Below, in pieces: positions 25,501 through 34,599 of a stretch of 64,000 nt of DNA; the stretch's first letter is position 1, and every line of letters starts with the position of its first letter. The stretch is from Delphinapterus leucas (lineage: Eukaryota; Chordata; Mammalia; Artiodactyla; Monodontidae). Location: positions 1,638,157-1,702,156 of the forward strand of contig NW_022098043.1 in the NCBI RefSeq assembly GCF_002288925.2, read 5' to 3'. Made by a program: the position numbers and the translations under genes. The notes below the pieces were generated by a model. That model was not told the DNA's origin, made no database searches, and saw only the letters and a program-made list of their open reading frames with translations.

Positions 25501-28500
25501 CCTCCCGGAGGACATCAGCGCCTCCAGCCCCAGGTGTTGCTCAAGGCTCTCGGCTCCCTCCCGAAGGACCTGCCAAGCAAAGGTGAGGAAGGGATGGCTT
25601 CCCCTCCTGCCCTCCCCACCAAAGAGACCAACATATTCATTGCATTCATTGGGATTTTAATAGCAAGGAACTGAAGACAACCGCCATGTCCAAAAAAAGG
25701 AGAACAGGGGAGGAAAAGATATTTCATTAAATGATTAAACAAATACTTATTAGACACTTTATATAATACTGGTTGATACTTATATAATGCTCGCTAAGTG
25801 CCAAGCACTGTTCAAACACTTTACATATATTAACTCATTTACTGCTCACAACTATGAAATTAGAGACCTGTTTTCTCCAATTTTAGATAGGAGGCACAGA
25901 GATTAAAGTACAGCTTCTCCTGCTTTCGTAGAGCTTCTATTCTTCTTTCTTTTTTTGGCTGTGCCAGGTGGCTTGCGGGCTCTTAGTTCCCCAACCAGGG
26001 ATTGAACCCAGGCCCTCGGCAATGAAAGCACAGGATCCTAACCACTGGACTGCCAGGGAATTCCCCACAGAGCTTCTATTCTAATAGTGCAAATCCATGC
26101 AGTCATTGGAGGTGGATGCAAAATAATTCACATTTCCTGAGTGATTTCTCTGTGCCAGGTCTGAGTTTGGAGCGTTCCCCGCCTGCATTATCTCACTGAT
26201 TCTTCCCAGTTACCCTGTGAGGTGAATACTATTATTTTCCCCCGCTGACACATGAGGGAATCAAGACCCAGAGAGATTTCATTCTGTGCTCAAGGTTACA
26301 GATCTGGTAAATGACAGAACCAGGATTCAATTCCTGATTAAGCCCAAAGCCTATTTCTTTCCTTTATTACAGAAGAGGAGTGGTTATTTATAAATGAAAA
26401 AATAAAAGATAAGAACAATATTTGAGCTTAAAATTCTGGGCTACGTAAATAATCAGCGGGTGGCTGTGTGCTTTCCACTTACAAAGGGTGGAAGGAACTG
26501 AAGGGTTTAGACGTTTGTTAACAGCTCATTAACTGCTTGGCCTACACATTTAGGAGAACAAGGAGGACAAGGAAACATTTGTCTTTGTTCACTGAAGGCC
26601 AAAGAAAAAGAAGGAAAGTATTATTTTTAAATTTGTCTGTTCATGGGTTTTGAAGTTTCCCCCACCACCAGGCACACACTGGAGTGTCAGTTCCATGATG
26701 GCAAGGATTTTTGTCTGTCTTGTTCTCTGCTGTATCCCCAGCACCTAGAACGGTGCCTGACACACATTAATCATTCAATAGATATCTGTTAAATAAATGA
26801 ATGGATGACCTGACTCAGTAGATGAAAGGTGTCTCTGCTGCGTTAAGCGAAAAAATAACAACCAAAAAAAACCACACCAAAAACCCAAATAAACAACAAC
26901 AACAGAACCATGTTATAAACTATGACCTTGGCTCCGTATGAAAAAAAGTCTGGAAAACAGTGGCAAATGGTTAACAGTGATTATCTCTGTGGGAGTGGGA
27001 TTGTAAGAGACTAAAGCTTTCTGAAACGTTGGAAATTTAAAAATAATGAACACATATTACTTTTGAAGTCGAAAAAAACTTTAATACACGCACAGTCAAG
27101 GATGAGAAGATAAACATGCATAGTTCTATCTTCTTAAGGAAATGCAAGTCTTGTTCTGGGAATCACAAGTTTGCTCATTACCTGGCTGTGTTATTATCAC
27201 TTTATCTCTTTGAGCATGTTTCTTCCCAGCAAGATGGGGTTGACATGCTTGCCTCAAAGAGCTGTTTTGTGGATTAAATGGGTCAAGAACCTGAAGGGGT
27301 AGTTTCAAACCTGCAATTTCAAGAGACCAGCAAAGCCCCACACACACTCAATGCCCCATGTCCTTTCTTCCCAGGGACCCACAACAATTCCTAACCCCTT
27401 CCAAGCTTACCTCCTCCACTGGAATGAAGGCGCTGGGCCCTCGAGGGCCTCGCCGAACCCGGCTCTCCCTCTGCTCCTAGAAGGAAACACATCATGGTTA
27501 GATGGAGGTAAAAGCGAGGACTAAGAAGATAGTTCTCTCTCCAGTTTTCTCCTCCTATGCGAGGGGTCACACTAAGGTTTTTTTTTTTTAGGCTGCACCA
27601 TGCGAAATCCAGGATCTTAGCTCCTCAACCAGGGATCGAACCCGGGCCCCCTGCATTGGGGGCGCAGTCTTCACCACTGGACCACCAGAGAAGTCCCCTA
27701 CACTGAGCTTTTAAAATCACCTTTCTGGCTCACCTTGCATGAAGCAGTCAGGTGAAAATATATACCAGTTTGGTGGGTGAAGAAAGGGTAAAGCGACCAA
27801 GAGAGCTTACCCCACAGGCTGAGTTCTTCAGGAACTGGGAAGGGACACAGGAGCCCACTATATAGCCCCAAGGGAAATATACAGCCACTTTGTTGCACAT
27901 TTCCAGGAGGCCACCTTCTTGGCAGCCCTGGAGAACCTATAGAAGAAGCCCCCTTGTTCGTATCCTGAAGCCAGGTTACCAAGTCCCCTAGATTCCTATG
28001 ATGCAGCTTCAGCCTCTCTCAAACCCACAGCCTCACCGATGGTCTCCCTGCCTCCACAGCCCCGCCCTCTCCTATCCATCCTCTACCAAGTTAACAGAAC
28101 GAATGAATAAATAAAACATTCTCCCCCAACCCCACCTCTGGGACCAGGAGCAGATCTAGTGAGTACATGACCCTGGTGGTTTCTAAAGAGGGCAAACTTG
28201 CTGTAGCCAGAGTGAACTTCCGCAAGTGCAAATCTCATCACTGGCTTAAAACCCTGCCTCTGCCTCCTGTAGCCTCCCAGACCATTAGTGGCTCAGGCCC
28301 ACCGTGCTCACACTGGTCACACCTTTTGCAGAGCTAACTCTGTCTTCCAGGGTCTAAGAACCTTTCTTCTGATCCTCATCTGTGACCCCCCAATTCCCAA
28401 CACTTTTGCTTCTGAAAACGTTGCCTTCTAATTGTCTGAGATAGGTCTCCTACTACCAGATCACATTCTGTGGAGAACGGTACCAGGTAATTCACACTAG

Positions 28501-31500
28501 TCTGTGAATGACGAAAACAGAGAAAGCAGAGAGGCATGGAGGGCAGGGCGGTACAACGCTGATGGTAGCAGCTATTCTGACGTGGCTGTATTGGAGCCTC
28601 TATGGAAACCACCAGTTTTATTTATCCATTTGTTTTGCTACCTGGGAGGGGGCACTCTGCACTGGCCTTAGAAACAGTTTATCCAAACCAGAGTCATACC
28701 CTCACAGGACAGAGACGGTGCCCTCCTAACTCTCCCCTCCTCATTCAAATTTAGACTTACTGCTAATCCTCAAGTGTCCAGGGACTAAAGATTATAATTG
28801 AACCTTCCTTTTCACATAGCCAAAAACCCCCTGAGGGAGGCAGAGCTCTGGGGCTCTGAAAGACCACAAAGGAAAGAACAAGGGTACAAAAGTCCCAGGC
28901 ATGAGTACCAATTCTGCTGCCACTAACTTGCTGTGTGACTCTGAGAAAGTAACCTAAACTCTCTGGGCCTTAATCTTGGACAAAGAAGGTAGCTGGGCTG
29001 ACTGCTTAGGCCCCTTTCAGCCCATACTTCTGGGATCTACCAGGCCAGCCTGGTCCAAGTCCAGCATAGAAACCACCACAGTCCCCAAGCACTCCCGTTT
29101 CACCTTCCCTCCTCCCTCACCAAAGAGAAAAAAAACCTAACAGCTCTGTCTGGGAGATAAGGATTGCTGACTCCACAAACTGGGCCTCCCCCTCAGGGGA
29201 CCTAAGGACAGATAGAAAACCACAGCCAGGTGTGGTGGGGAAGGGCAGGAAGGAACTGGGGGAGTTGGGGGGGGGGGACAGGGAGGGCCCACCAGGGTAC
29301 TAGCGAGGGACAGTGAACAGCTTTGGGAATCCCTTCCCACTCTAAAATCTGCCCCAGGAGCTGTCAAGGGAAGAAACTGATGCCTGTGGGTCTTTAAATG
29401 ATAGGTCTGGATCTACCAACATTATCAGCCCTGACGAAGGTGATGATGATGGCAGAATACTGTTGAAAGATAGGGGCTCTTGACACAAGCTGCACACTTA
29501 GAATCCCTTTGAGAAGCTTTTTAAAAAATACCAATGCCAAGGCCCAGCAATTCTAATTTAATTGGGTGCAGCCCAGCATAATTTGCCGGGGAGGGAGGGC
29601 CATTGTTTCACACCATTTATTGATCACTTTCTCAATTATAAGGCACTGTGTTAAGTGCTTTCCAGGCGAAACCAGAATTAATCTGTTCACTCAACAAATA
29701 TTTTTGATGACTACATGGCAGGTAGCAAGAGTACAGGAGTGAAAAGACAAAAATCTTAGCTTTCCCAGAATTTACGATCTAAAGGAGAAAGACAAACAAA
29801 TGATGAATAGGATGTCAAATCATAGATTATATGGATGGGTGGGGGAGTGTGTGCAATATCTCAGTCCTAGTAGACAGGGAAAGCCACTGAGGAGACAACC
29901 TTTAAGTTGATATCTAAATATCAAATATCTAAATGAGTTGATGGGCCTGTAAAGGGCCTATAAAGATCTAGGGAACCAGCATTCCAGTCAGATGTAACAG
30001 AAAGTGCAAAGCCCTGAAGGCAAGATCAAGTAGATTCTAATCCAGAGCTCCAGTACCCTGAATGCTTCCCCAACCTAGACACCCAAAACTTGAGAGGAAG
30101 CAGACGGGGCAGGGGCCCACCACCAAGAGATGACACCTCCAGATCAGCCCTCCCCTACTTCCTGGGGTAGGAAGGCAATAATAATAATGGTGGGTAACAA
30201 CGCTGATTACCATTGGCGAAGCACTTATTTCATGTGCACTTTAAGGGAGTTCTACTACCAGAGCTCCCATTTTACAGATGGGGAATAAGGTTCAGAGAGG
30301 TCAAGTCACTTCCGGTCACTCAGCCAGGAAGGAGGTAGCAGAGTTAGGATACAAATCAGGTTTCCTCAACTGCAGAAACTTCCTATTCTCTAAACTTCTC
30401 AAGGTCTCAGAAGCCCCAAGGCTTTGCCTCTGAGGTTCACCAGGAATGAGAAGCTCCTTCTCTGTCTACATTCCCAGGGGATCCACTGCCCCAATCACAG
30501 CCCTTGTCATCCTGCCTTGTTTCTTACCTTGAGAGCACACACTGGATCTAGTTCTCTGTTGTTATCCCAGAGTTTAGCACAGTGAGTCCAATAAAACTTT
30601 GTGCTATAATGAAATATTCTTTATCTGCGCTGTCCAATAAGTATGGTAGCCCCTAGCCACAGTGGCTGAGCATTTGAAGTATGACTAGTGCAAGTAAAAA
30701 ACTGAATTTTTAGTTTTAAAAAATCTGATTTATCTACATTTCAATAGCCACATGTGGCTAAGGGCTACCATGTAGGACAGTGCAGGTTCAGCACACCTGA
30801 TAAAGGCAAGATCCCCGCCCTGACTATGCGGATAAAGAAAGGAAAACCAGAGGGGCCGGGTGACCTACCCAAGGCAACACAGCTAGGATGGGGCAGAGGG
30901 AAAACCAATGAGTTCCAACTGAGGGGACCACACAGGGCAGCAGGAACACTGAGGTCAGACAGCTGTCTGGGTGGCCACTCAACTGCGAGGGCTTCAGGCA
31001 AGTTGTAAAGAGAGGATAATCACCTCAGAGCTCAGTGCCTGGCTCTTGATTTAAGCGCTCGCTAAAAGTTACCTTTCATATCAGCTTCCATATTACCTTT
31101 CCCTAGCACACTGGTTGCATCTAATCTTCATCAGTTTGGGGGTGGGGGTGGGGGTCTCTTTTGCACACAAGGAAAGATTAAGGTTCCAAAGGTTAAGCAC
31201 CAGCTGACAAGAGGCCAACCTGAGATTTGAATTCAGCTCAGTCTGGCTTGCAAGGGTCCTGTCCACCACCCAGATCAACCTCTTGGAGTAGCCCCAGCCT
31301 TTATTCTTGGTATCCTCTCCAGAGCCTGCAACCTCCAGGACTCAGCTACGGAGACCTTCGAAGTCACTCTGCCAGCTGGGAAGGGGCAGAGACTCCCCTC
31401 CCCGTGGGCTGCTGAACTCAAGATACTTGCCTGGGTTTACACCTGAGAGGGAGACAGAGCCCAAGCAACCTCTGATCTCCAGCCTTGCAGGGAGGGGTGT

Positions 31501-33998
31501 GTGAGTGGTGCATATAAACTCATATGCCCACCACGATCTGGCCGATTTCTCACAACCACCTGGAGGGAAATACGTCTTCTTATCCCTTCTTCAGAGATAG
31601 CTCACTGAGGTTCTTTTGGAGCTCAGATCTGACTTCAAAGCTTGCACAGTTCACAAGGGTCAGCTAAGCCAACAAGGGGCAAATAGTTACGAGCACCTAT
31701 TAGGTACTAAGAACAGTGCTGGGGATGGGACCTACAAAGTGTTTCTAGTCTAGCAAAGGAGACAGACAAGAAATTCCTGATTACACAACTGTTATACTGT
31801 AATTGGGATAATAGCTCCTGCAATGGAGAAGGGGAACAGGAAGCAGGTATGCAGAGGGGAATTATCTGGTGGGGAAGGAAAGACTTCCCTGAGGCAGTGA
31901 TGTTTCAGGAAGTGATTCTAGAGCCCAAGAGGGCTCTGAGAACATACCACCAGTACTAGAGTGAAGCGTCTGAAGGCCTTGACCCGGTGAAAGCATGTGT
32001 GGCGAAGTGATGGGAGTTGAGGGGACTGTACATTCCTTGTTCATACTTGTCCAACTTCCCTTGGGCCTTGGGCACCCAGCTCTGTAAGTTCAGCACCCTA
32101 CTGTCTTCTAAAGATCCTGCTTAAAACAGACATTTTCCCAAGGTCCTCTTTTCTTGAGAGAGAATCTGTAGAAAGGGGTCAGATATCACCAGCTTCCCCC
32201 CACCCCCGCCTGCTGTTGACAGCTGGCTTCCATCTAAAGGCCACACCCTCAGAGCCTTCCCAGTCCACCAGGGGCACACTCTTCTCCCCAGGTCACTTCC
32301 CAGACACCGTCCCAAAGAGGGATGGACCAATTCTCACCTCAGGCAGGAGGGGTGGGCTCGGACACCCCCTTGTGAGACACTCTGGGGAAAGGGAAATATG
32401 TGCTGTGGCCACAATCTAAAAATAGCTAGCGTGTTTGATACAGGACGTAGTTGCTATGCTCTAGGCACTGTGCGTTGGCCTTTGCATGTATTCTCAGTTA
32501 ATTCTCCCAACAGTCCTTTGGAAATATGTCCAAATCTCCACAGGAGGAAGTTGCTGATCATAGAAGTGATCACTTGGCCAAGGTCACACAGCAAGTAAGT
32601 GGGAAGGCTGCCACATGAACCCGGAGCATGCCTGCTCTAGTGCCCAGGTGCTCCAATAAATAAAATTATTTCCATAAAGAAGGAAACAGACAGAATAAGG
32701 TAGCTTGGTCAAAGTCACGCAACTGAGAAGTGGCAGGAGCAGTATTCGTCCCTCCACTTCGGGCTCCTAAACCATGATAGGGAAAGGTGACAAGTTAACA
32801 GAAAACCGGGGACCCCTGGAAACCGTGCTCCTCAGAGAAGTGCAGCTGTTTTTCCCAGGGTCACAGTTCAGGACTAGCACTTGTCTGACTCCCAACCCCA
32901 GTAAGACACTTGCGCCAGGCTCCATGTCTGTAAACTCAAGAAACAAGCAAAAACTCTCCGTTGTGTGAAGCACACTTGGAAATCCTAGAGACACCCGAGC
33001 CAAAGAATGAGCTATTCTGCTGGGTTAGTGAAGGAAGCCTCTCTATAGCCCCTCCTGGGCGTCAATTTTCTCATCCCGTAGATTGGGGCTCCTATTAATG
33101 GTATAGCTCATATTTTGCTAGTTTAATCCTGAGGACTCAGCGAAAAGGCAAAGCCGGAGCCTGGCATCCAGTAGGTGCGTAATAAATAAGATGGCCATTG
33201 TCCGTGGCGGTGGTAATGGGGGAGGGGGTGTCAGATTGGGTCCAGCCGCATTCCCAGCCTCACTGCAAAGAGAGTCCCTCCAAAACAAACTTCTGGGACG
33301 TCAGGCCACTTAGTAGGGCACAGCCAAATCGGCGCTTGGCTTCTGGTGTCGCGGCCCGGGTTTTCCCCCTCTCCCCCGTGCTTTGGCCGCGGCGTACCCG
33401 GCAGCCCGCCAAGGCCCCGAAGCGCCCACGCCCCCAATCCAAATCGGGGGTGCAGGTGGGGGCGGGGGACGAGGTCGACCTCCGTTGGCCAGCCCCAAGT
33501 GCTCCAATCCCCGAGCGGGGGCACTGCAGCGGGTACATATCCTACCTAGAAACAGTTCCTCTAGCCCCAGCCTAGAGGAAAGGATCTGCGGAAGGGGGCG
33601 GGGAGGAGGAGTGGTCGGGCCGCTGCGCCGGGATTTGCCTGGACTTGAAGACTCCCTCGACTAGGGCCCAAACCCAAGATAACGTCGAGAAGGCTCCCCT
33701 CACGTTGGCCAGGAGTCCAAAGGAGCCTTGGAGGGCTCTACAGCCCCGGGGGTAGGGGGAGGAGGCGGAGGGAGCCGAGGCTGCCAGTTGATGCAACCCC
33801 ACTCCGGCTTGCGCGCTCCGCTCCCTCTCCCCGAGCCGGGTGGGGGTTGGCTCACAGACTCAGCTCGCGACAGCCCAAAGCTCGGACGCGGCTCTGGGTT
33901 CAAGGGAAGAGTGGCGTCGCTCGACCGCTGCTTACCTCTCCGGCCCCGGGTAGGTAGCCCTTCAGCTCGGCGCGGCACTCGGAGTCCGCAACGATCAT
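18826..33998 (-). CDS. SESN2: Sestrin-2, complete coding span, 10 exons
   Basis: Stress-induced cytosolic leucine sensor that binds GATOR2 and restrains mTORC1; it also has an antioxidant role. Coding exons on the minus strand: 33936-33998, 27411-27476, 25372-25569, 24803-24985, 24479-24691, 23745-23895, 23328-23446, 22784-22974, 19692-19836, 18826-18912. They join in frame to 471 codons; the human protein, as I recall it, has 480, and the difference is a shorter exon 1. The start [13 protein letters not shown] matches the family and the ATG has A at -3. Peroxidase-like residues Cys125, Tyr127 and His132 (human numbering; subtract 9 here) are present in exon 4. Leucine-pocket residues Thr374, Thr377, Thr386, Arg390, Trp444 and Glu451 and the GATOR2-contact Asp406/Asp407 pair are also present. 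The C-terminus is LRAITRYMT then stop. All splice sites are GT-AG. No frameshift or premature stop is seen. Confidence 0.98.
19014..19141 (-). mobile_element. CHR-type SINE, short form, in SESN2 intron 9
   Basis: Poly(T), GGCCATGCTGTGTGGCATG to GTCACGGAAGTCC; flanked by imperfect CTCATCCTTCCCC copies. Confidence 0.85.
19290..19480 (-). repeat. MIR in SESN2 intron 9
   Basis: AAGCTCAGAGAGGCAAAATG, CCTGCCCAAGGTCACATGAC and TTTGAACCCAGGTCC: reverse MIR. Confidence 0.75.
19692..19836 (-). CDS. SESN2: SESN2 coding exon 9
   Basis: 145 nt. The first base completes the Arg codon, then [18 protein letters not shown] to RHFRHSEK. Contains the Asp-Asp GATOR2 contact pair and the pocket Trp and Glu. An Asp stands two residues before the pocket Trp (MYNDFW). 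Confidence 0.97.
20130..20270 (-). repeat. MIR in SESN2 intron 8
   Basis: TTTTATAGATGAAACTGAGG, CACCTGCCCTAGGTCACAC and GATTCAAACTCAG: reverse MIR. Confidence 0.7.
20545..20679 (-). mobile_element. CHR-type SINE, short form, in SESN2 intron 8
   Basis: GGCCACGCCACGCGGCACG to CCGCCAGGGAAGTCCC; flanking GAAGACYRGTTT copies. Confidence 0.88.
21140..22300 (+). mobile_element. Old L1-like sequence in SESN2 intron 8
   Basis: Sense LINE 3' patterns (GGTGGGATTATGGATGATTTT, AACCACCTAAATATCCAACA), interrupted by the SINE at 21552. Confidence 0.55.
21552..21895 (+). mobile_element. CHR-type SINE, long form, in SESN2 intron 8
   Basis: GGGCTTCCTGGGTAGCACAG to an AAATAAATAAATAAA tail; flanking GACTTAGGT copies. 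Confidence 0.9.
22538..22572. repeat. (CA)n(TA)n microsatellite
   Basis: ACACAC run of about 28 bp followed by ATATATATA, in SESN2 intron 8 some 210 bp downstream of exon 8 in gene orientation. Confidence 0.95.
22784..22974 (-). CDS. SESN2: SESN2 coding exon 8 (leucine pocket)
   Basis: 191 nt, phase 0 in and phase 2 out, donor GTTAG. Encodes [19 protein letters not shown] and RRAIW, which hold the Thr, Thr, Thr and Arg residues known to contact leucine in human SESN2 (374, 377, 386, 390). Confidence 0.98.
23328..23446 (-). CDS. SESN2: SESN2 coding exon 7
   Basis: 119 nt. Together with the last base of exon 6 it completes an Ala codon, then [18 protein letters not shown] to TFRAQ. Donor GTAGG, phase 0 out. 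Confidence 0.97.
23745..23895 (-). CDS. SESN2: SESN2 coding exon 6
   Basis: 151 nt, phase 0 in and phase 1 out, donor GTACAG. Encodes a highly charged helix ([19 protein letters not shown]) of the inter-domain linker. Confidence 0.96.
24240..24380 (-). repeat. MIR in SESN2 intron 5
   Basis: CATCTCATCCTCACAACCC, CATTTCCCAGATGAGGAAAC: reverse MIR. Confidence 0.65.
24479..24691 (-). CDS. SESN2: SESN2 coding exon 5
   Basis: 71 codons, phase 0. Encodes [17 protein letters not shown] and then a Pro/Ser-rich loop ([18 protein letters not shown]), the flexible linker between the two AhpD-like halves. Confidence 0.97.
24803..24985 (-). CDS. SESN2: SESN2 coding exon 4 (peroxidase-like motif)
   Basis: 61 codons, phase 0, donor GTGCAG. 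Contains [10 protein letters not shown], which carries the Cys, Tyr and His equivalent to human Cys125, Tyr127 and His132. Confidence 0.98.
25085..25200 (+). repeat. MIR in SESN2 intron 3
   Basis: CTAACCCCAGCTTTGCCAC, GGGCAGGTCACC and GTGCCTCAGTTTCCCAATC: forward MIR. Confidence 0.7.
25372..25569 (-). CDS. SESN2: SESN2 coding exon 3
   Basis: 66 codons, phase 0, GTGAG donor. Encodes [18 protein letters not shown] through SWRHYIAIM, the first helices of the N-terminal AhpD-like domain. Confidence 0.98.
25770..25920 (-). repeat. MIR in SESN2 intron 2
   Basis: GTGCCAAGCACTGTTCAAAC, ATTAACTCATTTACTGCTC: reverse MIR. Confidence 0.65.
25944..26068 (-). mobile_element. CHR-type SINE, short form, in SESN2 intron 2
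   Basis: Perfect 14-bp duplication AGAGCTTCTATTCT at 25930-25943 and 26069-26082. Confidence 0.92.
26130..26360 (-). repeat. MIR in SESN2 intron 2
   Basis: CTGAGTGATTTCTCTGTGCC, ATCTCACTGATTCTTCCCAG, GAGGTGAATACTATTATT: reverse MIR. Confidence 0.7.
26680..26815 (+). mobile_element. L2 3' end in SESN2 intron 2
   Basis: CCATGATGGCAAGGATTTTT, GTATCCCCAGCACCTAGAAC and AAATAAATGAATG tail. Confidence 0.8.
27411..27476 (-). CDS. SESN2: SESN2 coding exon 2
   Basis: 22 codons, phase 0 at both ends, CTAG acceptor and GTAAG donor. Encodes the basic linker with [15 protein letters not shown], the start of the conserved sestrin fold. Confidence 0.97.
27577..27698 (-). mobile_element. CHR-type SINE, short form, in SESN2 intron 1
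   Basis: Poly(T), GGCTGCACCATGCG to CCACCAGAGAAGTCCCC. Confidence 0.88.
27699..33299. other. SESN2 intron 1, mostly old repeat fragments
   Basis: Within the 6.5-kb intron I see L2-like 28240-28370, MIR 28905-29030 (+), MER20-like 29487-29580, MIR 30190-30360 (-) and MIR 32430-32640 (-). There is a G-rich run near 29264-29278 and three G5 runs at 31138-31154. No exon signal is found. Confidence 0.55.
30627..30787. mobile_element. MER5-type hAT-Charlie fossil
   Basis: Left end GCGCTGTCCAATAAGTATGG and right end GGGCTACCATGTAGGACAGT are inverted copies of each other. The interior has TAGCCACATGTGGCTA, a MER5 hallmark. Confidence 0.8.
33789..33797. promoter_or_regulatory. CARE (C/EBP-ATF response element) candidate in SESN2 intron 1
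   Basis: TGATGCAAC on the plus strand matches the CARE consensus TGATGxAAx exactly; the other strand contains TTGCATCA, the CHOP-type amino-acid response core. It lies about 135 bp inside intron 1 within the CpG-rich block. SESN2 is an established ATF4 target. Confidence 0.55.
33936..33998 (-). CDS. SESN2: SESN2 coding exon 1
   Basis: Encodes 21 residues from the start codon ([16 protein letters not shown] followed by PGAGE) and ends in phase 0 at a GTAAG donor. It is 9 codons shorter than the human exon as I recall it, where the linker is longer. Confidence 0.96.
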
Positions 33999-34599
33999 GG
34001 TGTGCGCCAGGACCCAGCCGCGGCTCGCCGACCGCCCGTGCACCCGAGGGGCTTTCGGACCGACGCGCGCAGGAAGCCGGGACTGCGGGCCGCTGGGGAG
34101 GTTCTAGAGCCCCGGGGTGTCTCTCGGGGTTCCAGAAGGCTCCGAAAGCCCAGGATCCGGGAACGGCCGCCGCTGCGCTGGACTCCCCGCTCGTCTGGCT
34201 TCTGGATGGTGAATGGCCTCGGGAGCCTGGGATTGGCCGCGGCGCAGGGGTTTTCACGGCCCGGAGCGCCTCGGAAGTCCGCAGTGGCCACGGCTGCTCG
34301 CAAACCCAGCGCTCCTCAGCATCCCCACCGCGGAACTGCCAGCGCTCTCCGGGCTCTGACACCAGCAGCTCCGCTCTGCCCGCCGCGGTCCCTGGGGAAG
34401 GGCGGGGACACAAAAGCCCCGCGCCGCAGCCAATCAGGTGCCTGTTTCCTGGGGAGGCGGGGCGACACCTCCCTCTGGAGCCTACGGCTCAGCCAATCGG
34501 CACCGGGAAGCGCCCGGGAACTCTGGGAGCTGTAGTCCGCCCCGGACGAATGCTGCAAACTTTTGCAAGAGGGTTTGGTCAGATTGCTGGCAATACCAG

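Noticed and set aside
31138..31154. G-quadruplex from three G5 runs
   Set aside because: Only three runs with single-T spacers; possible but no context suggests a role.
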